From NCBI RefSeq assembly GCF_003265705.1, contig NW_020313288.1:2795723-2859722 (forward strand): 64,000 bases of DNA, read 5' to 3'. The notes under the pieces are model-generated. The model ran no database searches, was not told the DNA's origin, and was given only the letters and a program-made list of their open reading frames with translations. The translations under genes were made by a program, and so were the position numbers. Shown here piece after piece: positions 57,751-64,000 of this stretch (within the stretch, counting starts at the first letter, position 1; each line of letters begins with the position of its first letter). The stretch comes from Callorhinus ursinus. Lineage: Eukaryota; Chordata; Mammalia; Carnivora; Otariidae.

Positions 57751-58103
57751 GTATTTTAGAGTTCAGTGTTGTGTGGTTTTTTTTTTTAATGGCTTTACTG
57801 AAATATAAAGTGTAAAATTTGGTGGCTTTTAGCATCCACAGAATTGTACAACCATGACTACAATTCTGGAATATTTTCATCACTTCCAAAAGAAGCTCTG
57901 TACCCTTTAGCTACCACCATACTGTCTCCCTGTCCCCCACCCCCAGCCCTAAGCAACCACTCATCTATTTTCTGTCTAGAGATTTCCCTGTTTGGGATAT
58001 TTCATATGAATAGAGTCATACAATATGTGATCTCTTGTGATGGGCTTTTTTCATGAAGTTTTCAAGGTTCATCCACATAGTAGTGTATATCAGTGCTTTA
58101 TAT

Positions 58104-58281
58104 CTTTTTTTTTTTTAATTATTTGAGAGAAAGTGAGAGAGAGCACAAGAGTGGGTAGGGTCAGAGGGAGAAGCAGACTCCCTGCTGAGCAGGGAGCCAG
58201 ATGTGGGACTCCATCCTGGGACTCCGGGATCATGACCTGAGCCGAAGGCAGTCGCTTAACCAACTGAGCCACCCAGGCGCC
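58104..58281 (-). mobile_element. CAN-SINE inside an L1 fragment, antisense
   Basis: Bounded by the target-site duplication cagtgctttatatctttt, which splits the L1 3' sequence. Confidence 0.93.
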
Positions 58282-58449
58282 CAGTGCTTTATATCTTTTT
58301 AAGACTGAATGACAGGGGATATTCCAGGGCGTGGTTGGGCCATATTTTGTTCATACATTCAGCTGCCAGTGGACATTTGGGCCATTGTGAGTAATGCTAC
58401 TGTGAACATTTGTGTACAAGTATCCTTTTGAAACTTTTTCAGTTCTTTT

Positions 58450-58805
58450 GTTAGATGCTGTTAAAGAGACAGTAGGACTAAAACGGAGTCACTTGTGGCA
58501 AGGCCATGTCACCAAACAGAGGATTAACAGCTGACCAAACTGCAGTTCAGCCTCTCCCAGGAATGTAAGCTCCGCCAGGCAGCTGATGGACCCCTTGTGT
58601 CCCCGAAAGGTGACCTCGCCTGAAACCAGTCCACTCTGCTAATGACCTCCTTGTGTCTCTCTCCCTCTGTCTATGAAAACCTTCCATTTTGCACAGCTCT
58701 CCGGAGCTCCTTTCTGTTTGCTAAGATGACATGTTGCCCCATTCATGAGTCATTAAATAAAGCCAATAAGATCTTTAAAACTTACTCAGATAAATTGTGT
58801 TTTCC
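58450..58805. mobile_element. Possible solo LTR inserted in the L1 fragment
   Basis: A foreign block begins near tgttaaagagacag and carries a polyA-signal-like attaaataaag at about 58,751. It has no coding potential. Its class is uncertain and the boundaries are approximate. Confidence 0.4.
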
Positions 58806-59013
58806 AGCAATCCTGAGAGTAGAATGGCTGGGTCATATGGAAACTCTATGTTTCATCATGTGAGGAGCCGCCAGACTGTTTCCCACAGCAGCTATACTAT
58901 TTTACATCCCCAATAGCAGTGAATGAAGATTCTGATTTTCCACATCATTGTAGACACTTGTTACTGTCTGTCTTTTTGATTGTAACCATCCTAGCAAGTG
59001 CAAAGTGTTATCT

Positions 59014-59043
<30 letters not shown>

Positions 59044-59046
<3 letters not shown>

Positions 59047-59208
59047 AATATTTTATTTATTTGAGAGAGTGAGAGAGATCACAGAGGGAGAGGGAGAAGC
59101 CAACTCCCCTTTGAGCGGGGAACCTGACTCGGGGCTTGATCCCAGGACCCAGAGATCATGACCTGAGCCAAAGGCAGAGGCCCAACCAAGTGAGCCACCC
59201 AGGTGCCC
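59044..59208 (-). mobile_element. CAN-SINE with adjacent (GT)n, antisense
   Basis: Antisense body after a (GT)n run at 59,017-59,043. It ends gccacccaggtgcccc and interrupts the same L1 fragment. Confidence 0.9.
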
Positions 59209-59729
59209 CCTCCTTGTGGTTTTGATTTGCATTTTCCTGGTGACTGATGATGTTCAGCATCTTTTCATGTGCTAATTGGCCCTCTGGATATCTTCCTGGG
59301 AGAAATGTTCACATCCTTTGCCTTTTTTTATTGGATGACTTATCCTCTTATTGAGTTGTGGGAGTTCTTTATGTATTCTAGATATAATTCCCTTGTCAGG
59401 GATGTAATTTGCAAATATTTTCTCCTAGGCTGTGGATTGTCTTCACTTTCTTGAATATGTAAGCATATCCCCAGGCCTGCCCCAGCCTCTCCTTCAGCAC
59501 CTTGGGCCAGCCCCTGGCACCAGAAGCATCCTGCCTAGAACCTGGAAGAGGCTGGGGCTGGTCCCCAGACGGGGAAGTGGGGAGTGTTGGGAGTGTGTAG
59601 GGGCAGGGGGACAGGGTAGGGGCTTCCCTGGGAGTGATGGGACTCTAACAGCTGTTCAGAGCTTGAGGGAGGCAGCAGAAGGGACGGGCACTCACAGTCA
59701 CTCCCCGTTCACATTGGGATATATTATAT

Positions 59730-59916
59730 ATTTTTTTAAAGATTTTATTTATTTATTTGACAGATAGGGAACACAAGAAGGGGGAGTGGGAGAGGGAGAG
59801 GGAGAAGCAGGCTTCCCGCCGAGCAGGGAGCCCGATGCGGGGCTCGATCCCAGGACCCCGGGATCATGACCCGAGCCGAAGGCAGACGCTTAACGACTGA
59901 GCCACCCAGGCGCCCC
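59730..59916 (-). mobile_element. CAN-SINE in duplication copy 2, antisense
   Basis: Perfect 13-bp target-site duplication ggatatattatat at 59,717-59,729 and 59,918-59,930. Copy 1 of the duplication has the single empty site near 54,376. Confidence 0.95.
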
Positions 59917-60080
59917 TGGATATATTATATTTATTACATATGCTTTTTATTAATATGGGTTTTTTGTTGTTGTTGCTCTCCACGGGAATCTAAGAAGGAT
60001 GAAGGCAGGGATTTTTGTGGTCATTTACTCTATCCTTCAGTGCAGAGAACAGTCTGGGTCATAGAAGATGCTTGATGAGC

Positions 60081-60408
60081 ACAGTTGACCCTTGAACAAC
60101 ATGGGCTTGAACTGTGCAGGTCCACTTATATGCAGATTTTTTAAATAAACACAGTGCCAAAGTGTAAATGTATTTTCCTTACGATATTTCTTAATATTTT
60201 TTTCTCTAGCTTACTTTATTGTAAGAATATGGTGTATAATACATATAGCATACTAAATACGTGTTAATTGTCTGTGTTACAGTAAGGTTTCTGGTCAACA
60301 GTGGGCGATTATTAGTTAAATTTGGGGGGAGTCAAAAGTGACACACAGATTTTCAACTGTGTGGGACATCAGAGCCCCTAACCCCCATGTTGCTCAAGGG
60401 CCAAGTGT
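60081..60408. mobile_element. Tigger-type (Tc1/mariner) DNA transposon remnant
   Basis: Terminal inverted repeats are visible: acagttgacccttgaacaac at the left and its imperfect complement ttgctcaagggccaagtgt at the right, enclosing the A/T-rich interior. Present only in duplication copy 2. Confidence 0.75.
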
Positions 60409-60540
60409 TTTTAGGGGAATAAGTATATTCATTTTTGCTTGTTCATACACAGAACATCTTTGGAAGGTTACACGAAGTGCTGGTAATAGTGTCTTTAGGA
60501 AGGGTTCTGCGGAACCAGGTATTTGCATTGAGAGGGACTT

Positions 60541-60739
60541 TTTTTTTTTTAAAGATTTTATTTATTTATTTGATGGAGAGAGACACAGCGAGAGAGGGAA
60601 CACAAGCAGGGGGAGTGGGAGAGGGAGAAGCAGGCTTCCCGCGGAGCAGGGAGCCCGATGTGGGGCTCGATCCCAGGACCCTGGGATCATGACCTGAGCC
60701 GAAGGCAGACGCTTAAGGACTGAGCCACCCAGGCGCCCC
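60541..60739 (-). mobile_element. CAN-SINE in duplication copy 2, antisense
   Basis: Target-site duplication tgagagggactttt on both sides, with a full-length body. Confidence 0.95.
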
Positions 60740-60862
60740 TGAGAGGGACTTTTTATTGACAATGGATTGCCACAAAAAATCCATTAACTCTAAAGGGATA
60801 CCTCTGTGTTGGTTTGGACAGATTATCATATTGTACTCTTTATTAAGAAAAGTTAATTGCAG

Positions 60863-61059
60863 GGCGCCTGGGTGGCTCAGTTGGTTGGGCAACTGCCTTC
60901 GGCTCAGGTCATGATCCCGGAGTCCCGGGATCGAGTCCCGCATCGGGCTCCCTGCTCGGCGGGGAGTCTCCTTCTCCCTCTGACCCTCCCCCGTCTCATG
61001 TGTTCTCTCTCTCTCTCATTCTTTCTCTCAAATAAATAAATAAAATCTTAAAAAAAAAA
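60863..61059 (+). mobile_element. CAN-SINE in duplication copy 2, sense
   Basis: Perfect 16-bp target-site duplication gaaaagttaattgcag at 60,847-60,862 and 61,060-61,075, which indicates a recent insertion. Confidence 0.97.
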
Positions 61060-61142
61060 GAAAAGTTAATTGCAGAAATAGTGTGTATGAAATGATCCCA
61101 CTTTCATTTAAGAAAATTAAAAGGCCATAGGAAAAATTCTAA

Positions 61143-61331
61143 GGGGCGCCTGGGTGGCTCATTTGGTTAAACGTCTGCCTGCAGCTCGGGTCATGATCCC
61201 AGGGTCTTGGGATCGAGCCCCACGTCGGGATCCCTGCTCAGCGGGGAGCCTGCTTCTCCCTCTCCCTCTGCTGCGCCCCCTGCTTGTGCTCTCTCTCTGT
61301 CAAATAAATAAATAAAATCTTAAAAAAAAAA
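61143..61331 (+). mobile_element. CAN-SINE just upstream of promoter copy 2, sense
   Basis: ggggcgcctgggtggctc through an A tail, flanked by aaattctaa(a)gg duplications. It ends only 30 bases before the ccacgccc boxes. Confidence 0.93.
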
Positions 61332-61359
61332 AATTCTAAAGGCCATCACCTAACACCAA

Positions 61360-61930
61360 GAGACCACGCCCAGAGGAGGAGCCATGCCACAAGCCACGCC
61401 CATAGAACATGTTCTAGCCACGCCCGCAGGCCGTTTTTTCTCCCCAGACACGCCCTAGATGTCCGGATTCGGGCTTGAGCCCAAAGGTGCCCCCTGGTGG
61501 GCGGGGACTAGAGTGTTTCCGCCCGGTGATTGGAAGACGCGGCCCGCCCCTCCCAGCTCTGAGGTTCCACCTATCCCGAGCCCGGAAAGCCTCACCGCTT
61601 CCGGCCCCGGAGCCGGAAGCGGAAGTTCCTGTCCGCGGGGGGCAGGGGCTGCTGGTGGTCCCGGTGTCCAGCGGCCCCGGGCTCGGCCCGGCGGTACGGG
61701 CAGAGGGCGATCGAAGGGTGGGGCGGGGCTCTCAGGGCAGCAGGACGGGTCTTTTTGGCGGCGAGCCCCGGTGCGACCCCGCGGAGGAGGCTCTGGAGGC
61801 TAGTGGGCCGCGGGGACTGTCCCAGGAGCCCGGGACCCCCAAGGCTCCCTCCAGGCGGGGCTTCGCGGGCGCGCCGGCCCCGGGGGCCCTGCGCCAGGGC
61901 GGGTGAGTCGCTGTCCCTCCCTCGGGGAGG
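61360..61930 (+). promoter_or_regulatory. CpG promoter, copy 2, paralogous to the 55-kb promoter
   Basis: It has the same element order as copy 1: ccacgccc boxes, a gattgg CCAAT box near 61,528, the cgcccctccca block, CCGGAAGCGGAAG near 61,611, then a CpG exon-like block ending at a strong donor near 61,903 (ggcgg|gtgagt). The 2.1 kb that follow contain no coding exon that I recognise. Possibly this is the active start of a zinc-finger gene beyond the window. Confidence 0.45.
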
Positions 61931-63730
61931 CCCGGAGGCGTTGCGGGGCCGGCGTGCTGCAGGCGCTGGCCCTCGCGAATCCCTGTTGCTGTTGTGTACC
62001 TGTCCGGACACAGGGAGAGACCTCATGCGGAAGAGAGGTCACTGCAGAAATCTCAGAAATCTGCAGGCGTCTCAGAATTAGACAGAAAGAGCTTTAAAAG
62101 GCGGGGGACGCAGAGATGAGCAGAACCTTTTCTGGGGCGGTGGGCAGTGAAGTCTGGCTGTGTTCGCCGATGCCCAGGGGAAGCTGATAGTCTGGGCTGG
62201 GGACAAGTTCAGGGTCCTGTGGGAATGACAAAAGCCTGATTAAAGTCTAGGTCAAGACCCAGCAGAGGCTAAGAGACAGGCAGCGGTGAGTGCTGCTCAG
62301 ACCCAAACCCTGACACGCTGAGTGATGGGCAGCTTGTCGGGGTGGGTGAGAACCTGGATTTTGGAACCAGGCTGATGGAAATCAAACCCCACCACTGCCA
62401 CCTGTTAGCCGTGTGACTTTGGGCAAGTGACTTGACCTCTCTGACCGTGTTTCAACTGTACCATGGGCTTCACGGTAACTAATACCTGCCTCTTAGGTCG
62501 TGGTGGTGATTAAATGAGTAAGAAGCAGAAAGGGAGCTTCTGACATTGGGGAACCCGCCTGGGCACAGCTGGGCAGAAATGTTCTCCTTTCGAGCATAAA
62601 CACTCTTTAACAGGCTGTCAACACCAGGAGAAGCCACCCTTTGATCCTCATGGATCAGGACGGACACAAAACATTCTGTACCCCCTTATTAGAAGGCAGA
62701 CTCCTGGAATCACAGCAAAGATCAACCCATCCCTCTCCCAGCTGGTTGGGAGTGAGGGCTGCTGCTTTGTTATTCACAGCCTCCCATTCCTGTAGATGAG
62801 ATGGGCCATCACAGAATTGCTCCAGCTTCGAGGCAGCACCCAAAATCCCAAGCAAAGCCTGGCTCTCAAGCCTTCCGCAGTATTCCCAAACCTAAGCCTA
62901 AACCCTGTGATAAGTCCTTTCTAGCACCCTCTTACTGCACCATCCCATGGTTTGCAATGTTGTGTGTTTTCTCTGGCTGCCGGGGTGATAAACCGCTGTG
63001 CTGAGCCACAGGTGTGTTCCTGGTGGGCTTTGCCGGGGGAGGCATTGTCGGGAGGCATTGTGGCTAATACAGAAGGACTTCCGGCAGTTTCCGCCTGTGG
63101 CAGGCATTGTTATCTGTGCCCCTGGGATGTTTACAGTCATCTGTCACGTGCAGAAGGGCACAGAGCAAATCCTGACAAGTGGCAAATCCTCATCATTATC
63201 AGTAGTGAATTTTCATCACAAAATCATTTGCAAATGCCAGTTTAATTCTTGAATCTTGTATTCAGGGCATTTAAAATACTTCCTTCCATCTGCATGTTAT
63301 TTCTTGTTTCTGTGTGAAGTAGCTCAAACAAAGGACAGCTCAGAGGCTCGTATAATAAATTTCCTAAAAAAAAAAAAAATAAAATAAAATTTCCTCTATT
63401 TGCCACCCAGATTTAATAAAATGTAACCCGGGCATTTTTGATGCATAGAAATGTAAAGTTTGTGTTTGAAGCTCTCTCTGGAACCCCTTCCTTCCTCTCC
63501 AGGGGTATGCTCCCCAGGTTTATTATGCTAGTGTATTTTTCCAGTTCATGTCATTACTTTTACCTCTTGTGCCCTCATCCTTGAACAGCGCATATGGAGC
63601 TTTTGAGTGGTTTTGGAGAGCTTACCTAAATGCAAATGGTATTGTCCTTCATATAGCTATCCTCCTTTAAAACTATGAACTAGTCATTAAAATTATATTG
63701 TAGATTATCTGACAACACAGGAAAATGTAT
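61930..63730. other. Unique sequence after promoter copy 2
   Basis: A MIR lies at 62.34-62.52 kb and the rest is mostly unique. No exon of a KRAB or zinc-finger gene is visible, which is consistent with a first intron running out of the window. Confidence 0.45.
62340..62520 (+). mobile_element. MIR element
   Basis: gtgtgactttgggcaagtgac, ttgacctctctgaccgtg and gattaaatgagtaag. Confidence 0.8.
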
Positions 63731-63732
63731 TG

Positions 63733-63838
63733 TTTAAAGATTTTATTTTTAAGTCATCTCCACCCAACATGGGGCTTGAACTCATAACTCTGAGATCAAG
63801 AGTTTCATGTTCCACTGACTGAGCCAGCCAGGTGCCCC
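63733..63838 (-). mobile_element. CAN-SINE (older short type), antisense
   Basis: Flanked by the target-site duplication gaaaatgtattgtt at 63,721-63,734 and 63,839-63,852. Confidence 0.92.
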
Positions 63839-63889
63839 GAAAATGTATTGTTAAATAAAAATGTTACAGAGCAGTACGTATAATATGTT

Positions 63890-64000
63890 TTTTTCTTTTT
63901 TTGAGAGAGAGAGAGTGTGCAAGTGCAAGTGGGTGGGGGGAGGGGCAGAGGGAGAGAGAGAATCCCAAGCCAACTCCACACTCAGCTCAGAGCCTGACAC
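63890..64000 (-). mobile_element. Start of a further CAN-SINE, cut by the window end
   Basis: T-rich tail followed by gagagagagagtgtgcaag and the agccaactccacactcagc body word. Confidence 0.75.

Larger units (their letters stand above)
57760..59465. mobile_element. L1 3' region, interrupted by two SINEs and an LTR-like insert
   Basis: Typical old L1 3' wording: gtacaaccatgactacaattc, ttgggccattgtgagtaatg, gaatggctgggtcatatgg, gttttgatttgcattttcctg, tttgcaaatattttctcc. Interruptions lie at 58,104-58,281, about 58,450-58,805 and 59,044-59,208. Confidence 0.8.
54130..61903 (+). repeat. Tandem duplication: copy 1 ~54,130-55,381 and copy 2 ~59,470-61,903
   Basis: Direct, clearly alignable blocks: the gcatcctgcc/gcatccagcc segment at 54,208 and 59,526, the cactgggatatattatat segment near 54,372 and 59,711, the gcagagaaccgagcctggg and gcagagaacagtctgggtc segments near 54,500 and 60,040, and the promoters. 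Copy 2 is about 1.2 kb longer. This is accounted for by four CAN-SINEs and one Tigger-type element that copy 1 lacks. Confidence 0.8.

Noticed and set aside
60863..61059. tRNA gene
   Set aside because: The tRNA-like head belongs to a SINE with poly(A) tail and target-site duplications, not a functional tRNA.
46430..64000. KRAB box or C2H2 zinc-finger coding exons
   Set aside because: I looked for the KRAB consensus and for repeated C..C..H..H finger linkers (TGEKPY) on both strands and found none.

Overview
The window is nuclear DNA of a carnivoran mammal, most likely a non-dog caniform (bear, seal or mustelid type). The evidence is split vertebrate genes with GT-AG introns, CpG-island promoters, and many tRNA-derived CAN-SINEs beginning with the box ggcgcctgggtggctcag, several with intact target-site duplications. 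MIR, L2, L1, hAT and Tigger remnants complete the repeat load. No bacterial, viral or plasmid gene is present.

Two protein genes can be assembled exon by exon, and both belong to the Groucho/TLE corepressor family. TLE2 runs on the + strand (CDS 13,013-33,894, 20 coding exons, 744 codons, polyA signal at 34,076). TLE6 runs on the - strand (CDS 45,320 down to 35,854, 16 coding exons, 600 codons, polyA signal at 35,738-35,733). They are convergent, with about 1.6 kb between their 3' ends. This matches the TLE2-TLE6 neighbourhood of human 19p13.3 in inverted orientation. All reconstructed splice phases close and no frameshift or premature stop was found.

Region by region: 1-12 kb is the intergenic or upstream region of TLE2. 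It has GC-rich/CpG blocks at about 2.3-2.75, 5.28-5.48 and 8.1-8.35 kb, a cluster of four CCAAT boxes with a CRE-like site at 8.8-8.95 kb, and MIR, L2 and SINE debris. 12.05-13.1 kb is the TLE2 promoter CpG island, broken by a 400-base run of N. 13-34.1 kb is TLE2, including an intragenic CpG-rich block in intron 11 with a perfect palindromic X-box. 34.1-35.7 kb is the intergenic gap with a GC-box minisatellite. 35.7-46.3 kb is TLE6 and its CpG promoter. 46.3-64 kb is repeat-rich. It holds a ~700-bp alternating purine/pyrimidine array, nested L1/SINE/LTR insertions, and two paralogous CpG promoters (about 55 and 61.5 kb) lying in a tandem duplication. By position and promoter type these probably belong to KRAB zinc-finger genes (ZNF77 region), but no KRAB or finger exon lies in the window.

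Functionally, TLE2 is a broad nuclear corepressor with a tetramerising Q domain and a WD40 propeller. TLE6 keeps the propeller and a degenerate N-terminus, and in mammals works mainly in the oocyte subcortical maternal complex. The two genes share most coding-exon phases, which records their common origin.
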